Origin: Dongia_B soli
GTDB lineage: Bacteria > Pseudomonadota > Alphaproteobacteria > Dongiales > Dongiaceae
Assembly (NCBI RefSeq): GCF_034044715.1
Contig: NZ_JAXCLW010000010.1
Span: 1-64,000, forward strand
Direction of reading: 5' to 3'
Length of the DNA: 64,000 nucleotides
Below, in pieces: positions 29,537-37,489 of this stretch. The position numbers were made by a program, and so were the translations under genes. Position 1 is the stretch's first letter. The number at the start of each line of letters is the position of its first letter. Below the pieces are notes generated by a model that had not been told where the DNA came from, ran no database searches, and was given only the letters and a program-made list of their open reading frames with translations.

Positions 29537-31203
29537 TTCCGGGAATGGCTACCCTGTTTATGCGCAGCGAGACGTCCGGTGCTTACTGGCAGATCTGGCC
29601 GCAGCAGGCGCCCGTCGAGCCGGGAACGGTGCATGAAACGGGAAGTTATGTCTTTGAGTTGCATGGCGATGGCGTAGCGGCCGACGCAGACCTCCTGATT
29701 GACGAGGTCAGGCTGGAGGCACTCAGGTCAAAGCCGCCCGCTGCTGTGCGTTGGCGCTGGCAGCCTGGTTTTCACGCCGGCACGGTTCAGGCGGAACTCC
29801 GGATGCCGGGAATGGGGCCCCGGCGGTTTGAGGTCATTACTGATCCTGACCGGCGGAAGCTCTCCCGGGATGACTTCGACGTCATGCTCAGAGAAATTCT
29901 TAACGATACCTTTGCCCTCTTTTCCCTGAGCAGCTTCCGGAAGTCTGTTGCACGCGGCAGTGGTTCGAGACCACCCGCCCTCGCACGGTTAGAGTTTTTG
30001 CGGTCACGTATCGATGAACTCGAGGAGGCCGTCGCTGCAATTGCCCGGCGGCCGCGGCACGCACTGGCGGGAGATGAGATAATTCTTCCCTATCACCGGG
30101 CTTCACGCGCAACCGGGCCGGATATTCTCCGCTCCCTGCGATCGGGGAGAGTTCTCAGGGAAGCTGACGGTGTCACCGGGTTACCTTCGTCACTGCACGG
30201 CTTTCTTCCTGCCCGTATCAGAACCCGTCGGCGTGTAAGCTCGCTGGATCTGCCGGAGCACCGGCAGATGGCAGCATGCCTGCAGTCCTGGGCCTCCTGG
30301 CTCGGGGTGGCTGCTGACCTGCTCGAACGCAATCTGCCGGTGGATGACGACGAAGGGTGTAACAACCGCATGTCCTGGTCATCGAGGTGTCGGCAGCTGG
30401 CACGCCGCGTCGGTTCATTACGCGCTTCGCCCCTCTTCGCAGAAGCCGGCGATGCCGAGCCGCGCCTCACGATGTCACCGGTCTTTCGTAACGATCCGCT
30501 TTACGGCCGGTTTTACCGGATCTGGCAGGATATCGAACGTGGCATTGCTGCGGTGTTCGGCGACTTTCTGGACCTGCCGCTCGCGCGCACCTTTGAACTA
30601 TACGAGCTGTGGTGCTTCCTGCGTCTCATCCACGCGGCAATTGCAGAGTTTGGTTCCGACAGCGTTAACATCGGAAAGCTGTTCAGCACGGACACCTCTG
30701 GAGGCGTCACGGTTAAGGCCACAGCTATCACGATCGGTACGGGAAGCGGTTGGAAGATCAGTTTTCAGCGGCAGTACCGGGAGTTCTGGCTTGAGCCCGA
30801 GAAGCGGGGCTCTTACAGCCGGACAATGATTCCCGACATCGTCATGACCCGGGAAGAGTCCGGGGGCGATCCGGGGCAGCTCATCGTGCTCGATGCAAAG
30901 TACCGTATTAATGAGAACTTGAATGACGCTCTGAGTTCGATTCACATGTATCGCGACGCACTGGTCGGAGAAATGGCCGGCGGAGAGACGAGCGGCATTG
31001 TCAGGGCTGCCTATCTTCTGACGCCTCATGTGCCGCTGCTTCAGACCGGCTATCGCGAGACGCCCTTGCCGGGGCGCCTGTTCCACCCCCTTTACCGGGG
31101 AGCTTTCCGGTTTGGCGCGGTTACGCTGAAGCCCGGCACGCCGCTTCCGGAAATACAGTCTGCCCTCAGGTCAATTATCGCGGATGCCGGAGCAGAGGCG
31201 TGA
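29533..31203 (+). CDS. McrC-like DUF2357/PD-(D/E)XK nuclease
   Basis: This protein of about 556 residues starts at a GTG overlapping the McrB-like stop. The N-terminal half matches the DUF2357 type of LlaJI R2 and related McrC proteins (long helical region with RMSWSSRCRQLARRV). The C-terminal domain has the PD-(D/E)XK signature: MIPDIVM, then LIVLDAKYRI where Asp and Lys are catalytic. It should be the DNA-cutting subunit bridged to the AAA+ motor. The expected partner order (methylase, motor, nuclease) is complete. Confidence 0.82.
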   Translation: MIPGMATLFMRSETSGAYWQIWPQQAPVEPGTVHETGSYVFELHGDGVAADADLLIDEVRLEALRSKPPAAVRWRWQPGFHAGTVQAELRMPGMGPRRFEVITDPDRRKLSRDDFDVMLREILNDTFALFSLSSFRKSVARGSGSRPPALARLEFLRSRIDELEEAVAAIARRPRHALAGDEIILPYHRASRATGPDILRSLRSGRVLREADGVTGLPSSLHGFLPARIRTRRRVSSLDLPEHRQMAACLQSWASWLGVAADLLERNLPVDDDEGCNNRMSWSSRCRQLARRVGSLRASPLFAEAGDAEPRLTMSPVFRNDPLYGRFYRIWQDIERGIAAVFGDFLDLPLARTFELYELWCFLRLIHAAIAEFGSDSVNIGKLFSTDTSGGVTVKATAITIGTGSGWKISFQRQYREFWLEPEKRGSYSRTMIPDIVMTREESGGDPGQLIVLDAKYRINENLNDALSSIHMYRDALVGEMAGGETSGIVRAAYLLTPHVPLLQTGYRETPLPGRLFHPLYRGAFRFGAVTLKPGTPLPEIQSALRSIIADAGAEA

Positions 31204-31706
31204 CGGACGTTCTCACTCCTGCTCAGCGCCGTCTCAACATGCAGCGCATCAGGGGAAGAGATACAGCGCCGGAAATGACGTTGCGGCGCTTGCTCCACGC
31301 GGGGGGATTTCGCTACCGTCTCCATGACAAGAAACTGCCCGGCCGGCCTGACTTGGTGTTTTCACGCTTCGGGGTGGCGATGTTTGTGCACGGATGCTTC
31401 TGGCATGGGCACGGCTGCCCTAATTTCAAGCTCCCGGTGACGAGGCGTGAGTTCTGGGAAATGAAAATTGCGGGGAATAAAGCCCGCGATAAACGTACCT
31501 GCAGTGCTCTGTTGGATGCCGGATGGCGTATTCTGACTGTATGGGAATGCAGCCTTAAGGGGCCGGGACGTCTTACTGCTGAATCAATTGCCCGTCAGTG
31601 TGAGAGGTTTATTTCCGGCCGGCAGCAGGAGCTGGAGATATCCGGAAACCGGATGGCCAGCGGACCTGAGAAGCAGACAGGCGCCAGGCAGAAGGAGCCG
31701 ACCTGA
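31200..31706 (+). CDS. vsr: Vsr-type very short patch repair endonuclease
   Basis: This 168-residue protein follows the Vsr pattern throughout: RIRGRDTAPEMTLRRLLH, GFRYRLHDKKLPGRPDLVF with the catalytic Asp, FVHGCFWHGHGCP (zinc and His residues), FWEMKIAGNKARD, and GWRILTVWEC. Vsr nicks T:G mismatches made by deamination of 5-methylcytosine, so it protects the genome from the methylase of this operon. It starts at a GTG overlapping the previous stop. The C-terminal 30 residues are extra and probably unstructured. Confidence 0.92.
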   Translation: MTDVLTPAQRRLNMQRIRGRDTAPEMTLRRLLHAGGFRYRLHDKKLPGRPDLVFSRFGVAMFVHGCFWHGHGCPNFKLPVTRREFWEMKIAGNKARDKRTCSALLDAGWRILTVWECSLKGPGRLTAESIARQCERFISGRQQELEISGNRMASGPEKQTGARQKEPT

Positions 31707-31732
31707 TGACGGGGGCAGAAAGATGTCGGGGG

Positions 31733-32746
31733 TCAGCTCCTTCTGAATCTGTCCAGCGCTGTGAGTCGCTGCACGTGAACATCGACGTCGCGACGGTAGA
31801 TTTCCGTGCGCAGGAAATGCAGCTCAGATTCACGCATGTTCTCTGAGACCTCGGTCCACCAGCACCGTGGTCTTCCATCAGATCCATCGCTCCATCGGTA
31901 TCCGCGGGCTTTCAGTATATCTTTCAGATCAAAGGGGCTGTTCTCGGCCCAGATTCTGTATTTTGAAAGAGATGCCGCTTCCAGCAGGCGCGCAAATCCA
32001 TTCCCGGGATAGTCAGGTACCGGCGTGGCAAGAACTTCCAGCAGAGCCAGGCAGTCATCAACTGCGCGGTGGCCGCGGTGAAACCATCCCAACTGGCCGA
32101 GGAGGTAGCCCAGTTTGGCACCCTCAAATCCGAGCTCGGACCAGGAGATTTCGCTGAACGAGCAGGCCCAGGCTTTATGTTGGAATTCCGGTGAGAGACT
32201 TTCACAGAAGGGACGGTCGAAGCGCGCGTTATGTGCGATGACGAGATCCGCTTGCGTGACTATAGCTGCCACTGCGTCATCATTGAGCGACTTTCCTGCA
32301 ACCATTTCGGCTGTGATTCCCGTGAGCTCTGTAATGGTCGGGCTGATCGGCACAGACGGCTCACGAAGAGAGCTATAGGTGTCGATGACATCGCCAATCC
32401 GACCGTCATCGGTGTATGTGACGGCGACAATTGCAAGTTCAATGACTTCATCCTTGCTGTGATCAAGTCCGGTAGTTTCAACGTCCACAATAACGGCAAT
32501 TTTCTCCGTCACGGCTGGTGCCCGACGGACAATCGGGCGCGGCGCCAACTGACGAAGCACCCGATACCGGCCCGACGCTTCAAGCTGACGCACCCAGCCT
32601 TCATACACTTCGTCCCGCGAAACAGGGTTCTGGGCTGCCTGATGGCGTCCGGATACGGGCTTGACTTTCATGCCTTTACGAAGCGGCGCTTCAGAAGCGT
32701 CTATGTCATTGAAGAGATCAGTCTGGTCTTTCATGGTCCAATGCAT
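31733..32746 (-). CDS. DnaQ-like DEDDh 3'-5' exonuclease
   Basis: This 337-residue protein has the exonuclease motifs: VDVETTGLD (Asp88, Glu90), IAHNARFDRPF, and HRAVDDCLALLEVL (His and Asp of ExoIII). A short domain with YRWSDGSDGRPRCWW follows the nuclease core, a feature I associate with stand-alone bacterial homologues. It faces the Vsr gene convergently; the 26-bp gap and the flanking AAGGAGC/GCTCCTT repeat (31692-31742) may form a shared terminator. Whether it belongs to the defence arm or is separate cargo is not shown. A second ATG five codons in is an alternative start. Confidence 0.85.
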   Translation of the reverse strand: MHWTMKDQTDLFNDIDASEAPLRKGMKVKPVSGRHQAAQNPVSRDEVYEGWVRQLEASGRYRVLRQLAPRPIVRRAPAVTEKIAVIVDVETTGLDHSKDEVIELAIVAVTYTDDGRIGDVIDTYSSLREPSVPISPTITELTGITAEMVAGKSLNDDAVAAIVTQADLVIAHNARFDRPFCESLSPEFQHKAWACSFSEISWSELGFEGAKLGYLLGQLGWFHRGHRAVDDCLALLEVLATPVPDYPGNGFARLLEAASLSKYRIWAENSPFDLKDILKARGYRWSDGSDGRPRCWWTEVSENMRESELHFLRTEIYRRDVDVHVQRLTALDRFRRS

Positions 32747-32914
32747 AGTGCAAAGTTAAGCTCAGATCGCCATAACATAACTTCTGGGACACCAGCCGGG
32801 CAATGTATCGCTCAAACTTAATGCTTCTTAATCTGAATTGATCCCTCATAGTCCATTTATGAAATTTGAACGGCCGGTTCCTTGATTCGTTTAGGCAATC
32901 TGGAGAAGCAGGCC

Positions 32915-33385
32915 ATGCCGCGTCGGAAGGTTAGAAAATCACGCACTCCGGACATTCAGTATTACGTCGTTGAAATTGCGTCCTGGGACTGGGGATTCAG
33001 TTTCGGGATAGAAACAAGCAAGCATTTCCCTGGACCGTTCTCAAACTATCGCCATCTGGAAATCAGAGGTCGCATCCTACGACCAAAGAAGCTGAAGCCG
33101 GAAGAGGTCTCTCTGACTTTCCTGCCATCCGCGTCATACAATCCGGATGCTCAGGTGTTCGACAACCCAACACAGGTTGGCACCCTCAATATCTACGGCG
33201 GGTTGCTTCAGGGCTTAATTTCAATGCCAGCAGATGCTCTTACACAGATCCTTCTGATGCTGACGGCGAAGCACTTTAAATATATTATTCTGAATGGAAC
33301 GGGCATGCGATATCGCCAAGCGCAGATCCTTCATTACAGGCTCGACAGTAAGTTTGACAATGATGATCTTCCGGCGGACGCCTAG
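32915..33385 (+). CDS. Unknown protein
   Basis: This 156-residue protein starts at an ATG at 32915 behind GGAGAAG; the frame begins 11 codons earlier without a ribosome site. It has a beta-rich look (YYVVEIASWDWGFSFGIET, HLEIRGRIL, VGTLNIYGG), a basic start, and a C-terminal segment LTAKHFKYIILNGTGMRYRQAQI. I have the impression of a conserved hypothetical family in proteobacterial islands but cannot name it. Confidence 0.6.
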   Translation: MPRRKVRKSRTPDIQYYVVEIASWDWGFSFGIETSKHFPGPFSNYRHLEIRGRILRPKKLKPEEVSLTFLPSASYNPDAQVFDNPTQVGTLNIYGGLLQGLISMPADALTQILLMLTAKHFKYIILNGTGMRYRQAQILHYRLDSKFDNDDLPADA

Positions 33386-33513
33386 CGCCTCGGGGATGGT
33401 CGTACGTCCGGACCACATATAACCTGCGTCGTCGCTTGGGATCGTCTATTTTTGAAGTCTGACTGCGGCGCAGGGACTGAAAACAGTATGGGCTCTTCGA
33501 TAGAGGTTGCATC

Positions 33514-34794
33514 ATGAAGCTGTCGCGCAGAGAACTGTATGAGCTGGTATGGTCAAAGCCGGTTGAAAAGGTCGCCGAAGATTTTGGAATCTCCGGCGGT
33601 GGGCTTGCTAAAATATGTGAGCGCCATCGCATACCAAGCCCGCCGCACGGCTATTGGGCAAGACTTGCCGCCGGTCAAAGCGTTAAGAAGGCGATTTTGC
33701 GCGATGTAAGCGACCCGTTATTCGACAGGGTTGTCATCGAATCCACGATTGCAGGGCTTTCAGAAGAGACTCAAAGTATCATCCGCGAGGCCAAGGCAGA
33801 GGAAGCCGTCCGGCAACGTGAAAGTCCACCGGTCAGCAATCTCCCTGAAGTGCAAGTGGCGCAGAATATACACAGGTCAATAGATCTGACAGCTAGGCTG
33901 TTGCGGAAAGGAAAGGCAGACGCCTCTGGAACAATTAGCGCTGTCGGAGCAGGACTATGCGGCATCGTTATCCACGGTGACCGGGTAGAGAGAACTGTCA
34001 GTATTCTTAACGCACTGGCTATTGCGCTGGAGACAGACGGGCTTGATCTCCAGGCAGATGGCGGGCGGATGAAAGTGATTGTTGGTGCGGACGAGGTTGC
34101 TTTCACGCTGACCGAGCTGATAAAGCGCGAGGCGCACTCGCCTACCGAAAAGGAACTGGCTCTCTATGAGAAGCAACAGGCTCAGCGCAAGCGGGCTGCT
34201 GATCGCCAGGACTGGGGTCTGCACTTGTCACTGCCTTACGGGAAGCCTTGGCCGGAATTCGACCGCGTTCACACGGGGAAGCTCGTGTTTTCTATCGAGA
34301 GCTGGGCTCGGGGATTGAGGAAAACCTGGGCGGATGGCAAAACCCAGGCAGTTGAAGCGATGCTCGAAGATATTGTCGCCGGCATCAAGGCCACACTTGC
34401 CAACGAAAAGAGCGAGCGCGAGCGTCGCGAGGAAGACACCCGGATCCGCGCAAAAATGGCGCATCGGCGCGATCTTTCGAAGAAGCGGAAAGAGCGCGAG
34501 GAGCAGCGTACCGCATATCTTTCGCAGCTGTTGCAAAGGCGGCGGCAGGCCTCGGAGGTGAGGGACTGGCTGGCATCCCTACCAAGCGACGTAGAGAATG
34601 AGCAGTCTGGTGAAGCCAGACGTATGCGCATTTGGGTGCAGGAGCGCTTAGCGGATATTGAAGCGCATATAAACTTACAGAAGGCAATTAACGGCCCGGA
34701 CGAGAAATCTCTCTTTCCGGAGACAGATGATTTGCATGATCCCCTGGGAGAGCCGGCGGAGCCGCAAGGGGACTTTTGGCAGTACAATACCTAG
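33514..34794 (+). CDS. Unknown protein with N-terminal helix-turn-helix
   Basis: This 426-residue protein begins SRRELYELVWSKPVEKVAEDFGISGGGLAKICERH, a good helix-turn-helix, followed by IPSPPHGYWARLAAG, which I recognise from a common conserved hypothetical family of alphaproteobacterial islands. The centre (115-230) may be a globular domain; about 270-345 is a highly charged coiled coil (KSERERREEDTRIRAKMAHR). It is the last intact gene before attR. DNA binding is likely; its role is unknown. Confidence 0.7.
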   Translation: MKLSRRELYELVWSKPVEKVAEDFGISGGGLAKICERHRIPSPPHGYWARLAAGQSVKKAILRDVSDPLFDRVVIESTIAGLSEETQSIIREAKAEEAVRQRESPPVSNLPEVQVAQNIHRSIDLTARLLRKGKADASGTISAVGAGLCGIVIHGDRVERTVSILNALAIALETDGLDLQADGGRMKVIVGADEVAFTLTELIKREAHSPTEKELALYEKQQAQRKRAADRQDWGLHLSLPYGKPWPEFDRVHTGKLVFSIESWARGLRKTWADGKTQAVEAMLEDIVAGIKATLANEKSERERREEDTRIRAKMAHRRDLSKKRKEREEQRTAYLSQLLQRRRQASEVRDWLASLPSDVENEQSGEARRMRIWVQERLADIEAHINLQKAINGPDEKSLFPETDDLHDPLGEPAEPQGDFWQYNT

Positions 34795-35238
34795 CTCGTA
34801 CGGAAGAGCTTTGGTAGCTAGGACAGTCCGACTAAATCCTGGATGTTCTCCGCTTGGCTTTCTGATCCGCCAAGTTTCAGACCCATGCTGTGTGCGATAT
34901 GGCCCGCCGCACGTTCTGAAAGCTGTCTAATATCCGCTTTGTGAGTTTGACTGCCGGCATCTTCTTTCTCGTAAGTGCCAATTCAGGGAAGCATCGGGAA
35001 AGCAAGCGGAAGCGAATAATGGCGCATTTTTGACAAAAGGAGCGTGAATCATTGCACTCAGGCGTGCTGAATATATAACTTATTACAGTATATTATCGAG
35101 ATAAATCGCATTCGGGCAAGCATGGGAAATAGCCTAAAAACGCCCTCCGAAGGTCAAAAGTCTCCGAAGCGCGAAGTCGTCAATTCAGATTGGGTAGCCC
35201 TAAATCTTTATCAGCGGTAAGCGAAACTGTCTGTGGTT
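34795..35238. other. Right end of the element, no gene seen
   Basis: This AT-rich stretch of about 440 bases contains no credible gene. The last part (35197-35238) read on the minus strand would supply a different C-terminal tail to the recombinase after excision (NHRQFRLPLIKI then TAG at 35200-35202). Confidence 0.5.
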
Positions 35239-35255
35239 TCTGGCCCCCGCAACCA
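35239..35255. repeat. attR core, 17-bp direct repeat
   Basis: TCTGGCCCCCGCAACCA is an exact copy of the tRNA-fMet 3' end at 325-341, without the rest of a tRNA upstream. It marks the right boundary of the element; sequence beyond it should be chromosomal. Confidence 0.88.
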
Positions 35256-35260
35256 ACAAA

Positions 35261-35294
35261 AGGCCCCGTTCGAAAGAGCGGGGCTTGTCTGCTT
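35261..35294 (+). terminator. Original tRNA-fMet terminator displaced by the element
   Basis: GCCCCG (35263-35268) pairs with CGGGGC (35279-35284), followed by TTGTCTGCTT. It stands just after attR exactly where the terminator of tRNA-fMet would be before integration, and its tail resembles that of the hairpin after attL. Confidence 0.6.
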
Positions 35295-35346
35295 CCTGAG
35301 GCCGGATGTCCTTGAGCTCAGCGGTTCCAAGCTGGTTCTTGAGGAT
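35287..35346 (-). pseudogene. Relaxase (TraA) remnant outside the element
   Basis: These 60 bases encode 20 residues that match the helicase part of the element's own relaxase at 16 of 20 positions (ILKNQLGTAEL versus ILKNELGAAEL, then DIR-QEAD). The rest of the gene is gone. It points to an earlier mobilizable element at the same tRNA. Confidence 0.65.
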
Positions 35347-35589
35347 ATTAGCAAGCACCACAGTTGAAGTCGTTCCGGCCAATCTGCGCCGTCTGAGCTT
35401 CGGTTAGCTGCCGCCTTGGCTGCTCGAACGACTGAAGGGTCTGAACGTCGTCGCAGGTTAAACCATTTGCCGCCGCGAGTTCGTGGAAAGGGCAATCGGT
35501 CCAACTTTCGCTGTATCTGTCGTAATGCCCGCTCTGCCCGCAGCCTAGAACATTACGGCAGGCCGACATTCGCGGCACAATCTGGACCT

Positions 35590-37254
35590 CTAAAGCGTCG
35601 CTTGGCTCAAGATCAGTTGTCCCATTGGTATTGGCTGCACGCCAGCCACACCCTTCTTCGTCGCGGTCAGGAAGTCGTAGAAATAGGCGAAGAGCACGGG
35701 CGTCTCATCGAGCAGCAGGTTCTGGATCTCGCCGGCGATCGTACGCTGCGAGTCCAGATCCAGCGATGCGATGTACTTGGCGACCAGCTTGTCGTACTCG
35801 GGATTCTTGAAGTGCGCCGCGTTCCAGGTTCCGTCACTTTTCAGCGGCGCCGACAGGAACACGTTTGGTACGCCGCGATGGCCGTAGTCGGTGATGCCCA
35901 TGTCTGAATCAAGCCACGGTGACTTGCCGTAGACCGCATCACCATAGTAGGCGCCCTGATCGAGCTGGTCGATATTGATCTTGCCGCCGATCTCCTTCAC
36001 GGCGTTCTGGATCAGGACAGCGTATTCGGGGATCTCGAGATACTTCTCGACCGTGAGCGTCGCCTCGAATCCCTTCATTCCGGCTGCTTCCAGCAGCTGC
36101 TTAGCTTCCGCGATGTTCTTCTCGCGCTGCTTGACGTTCGGATCGGTGGATGGATAGGCATGCGCGAACGGGCTGTCGTTGCCGATCTTGGCCTTGCCCT
36201 TCATCAGGCCCTGCACGATCTTCGGCCGGTCGAGGCACAGTGCGATGGCGCGGCGCACGCGCTTGTCCTCGAAGGGTGCCTTGTCGGTGCGCATGTGCAC
36301 CTGCTGGTGCGCCGTCGAGGGCATCGCAATGATGTCGACATGGGGATCCTTGAGCAGCCCGACGCCCTGCAAGACTGGAATCTGCTGGATGATGTCGATC
36401 TGGCCGCCCTGCAGCGCGAGGATCTGCGGTTGGTAGTCGCTGTAGAAGCCGATCTCGACTCGATCGGGCAGCGCCTTGGATCCCCAATAACTGTCATTGC
36501 GGACGAAGGAGGCACCGACCTTTGGTGTGTATTTCTCAAGCTTGAACGGACCGGTGCCGTTCATGTTCTGCTCGAAGTCACCCTTGTAGTCGGCGGGGAG
36601 GATCACCGCGTTGTAGTTGTCGGTCGAGACGATGTAGGGGAAGTTGCCATTGGCGGCGTCCAGGTGGAACTCAACTGTGTAGTCGTCGACCTTGCGCGTG
36701 CCGCCTTTGGAGAGCGTACTGGTCAAGGCCGACAGTGCATTCGACCCGTTCTCCGGGTCGGCGAGCCGGTCGAAGGTGGCGACCACGTCGTCGGCGTTCA
36801 TGGTCTTGCCGCTATGGAACTTGACCCCCTGGCGCAGCTTGAAGGTCCACACCGTGCCGTCATTGTTGGGCGACCAGCTCTCGGCGAGCAACGGCCTTGC
36901 CGTCAGATCGCCGCCGGTCAACACAAGGGTTTCGGCAACTTGCGACATCACCGTTATGCCACCGCCATCGGCGATCTTCAGGGGGTCGATCGCGGCCGCG
37001 GGAACTATCTGGCCCACTCGGATCGTACCGCCTGGCGATGCGGCGCGGGCGCTACGCGACATCGCCGACAAACCAGATAAACCAACCGTTGAAGCGGCAC
37101 GTACGAGGACTGGCAAACCTAAACCTAGAACTGATCCATGTCGTATAAATTCGCGCCGGCTGACACGACCGGCAACCAATCCATCGATTAGGTGATTTTC
37201 CAGCGCGCTGCATCTCTGGCGTAAGCTGTCCAGTAACCTTCGGTTTATCGTCAT
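35590..37254 (-). CDS. Peptide/opine-type ABC transporter substrate-binding protein
   Basis: This 554-residue periplasmic protein of family SBP_bac_5 carries a twin-arginine-like signal (SRREFIRHGSVLGLG near residue 30), then the typical start GGTIRVGQIVPAAAIDPL. The centre has LAESWSPNNDGTVWTFKLRQGVKFHSG and FDRLADPENGS, and the fold ends with QNLLLDETPVLFAYF. It starts at an ATG at 37254 with GGGAGG five bases upstream; longer frames lack this. No permease lies beside it. The nearest matching permease operon (47.4-51.3 kb) has only a decayed copy of this same gene, so this protein may serve that transporter. Confidence 0.88.
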   Translation of the reverse strand: MTINRRLLDSLRQRCSALENHLIDGLVAGRVSRREFIRHGSVLGLGLPVLVRAASTVGLSGLSAMSRSARAASPGGTIRVGQIVPAAAIDPLKIADGGGITVMSQVAETLVLTGGDLTARPLLAESWSPNNDGTVWTFKLRQGVKFHSGKTMNADDVVATFDRLADPENGSNALSALTSTLSKGGTRKVDDYTVEFHLDAANGNFPYIVSTDNYNAVILPADYKGDFEQNMNGTGPFKLEKYTPKVGASFVRNDSYWGSKALPDRVEIGFYSDYQPQILALQGGQIDIIQQIPVLQGVGLLKDPHVDIIAMPSTAHQQVHMRTDKAPFEDKRVRRAIALCLDRPKIVQGLMKGKAKIGNDSPFAHAYPSTDPNVKQREKNIAEAKQLLEAAGMKGFEATLTVEKYLEIPEYAVLIQNAVKEIGGKINIDQLDQGAYYGDAVYGKSPWLDSDMGITDYGHRGVPNVFLSAPLKSDGTWNAAHFKNPEYDKLVAKYIASLDLDSQRTIAGEIQNLLLDETPVLFAYFYDFLTATKKGVAGVQPIPMGQLILSQATL

Positions 37255-37489
37255 TGCTACCTCCCATACCCGCTCTTGTAGAATGCTCCCGCCTTTCCTC
37301 TTAGGCGATGTCGCCTCTCCGACCTGGTTTCGCGAGAGTTCCTCCCTGGGCCTGCAGAGTGGGTCCGCGGCTCCCGCTGTTACTGCGACCTGAGCGTAAG
37401 CTGACCTATTCACCGGTACTCAGCTCGTCGACCATTCGGTTTCCCTGGGCTCACTCCTGAAGTGCGATCACGTAGAGTGAGAGAACTCT

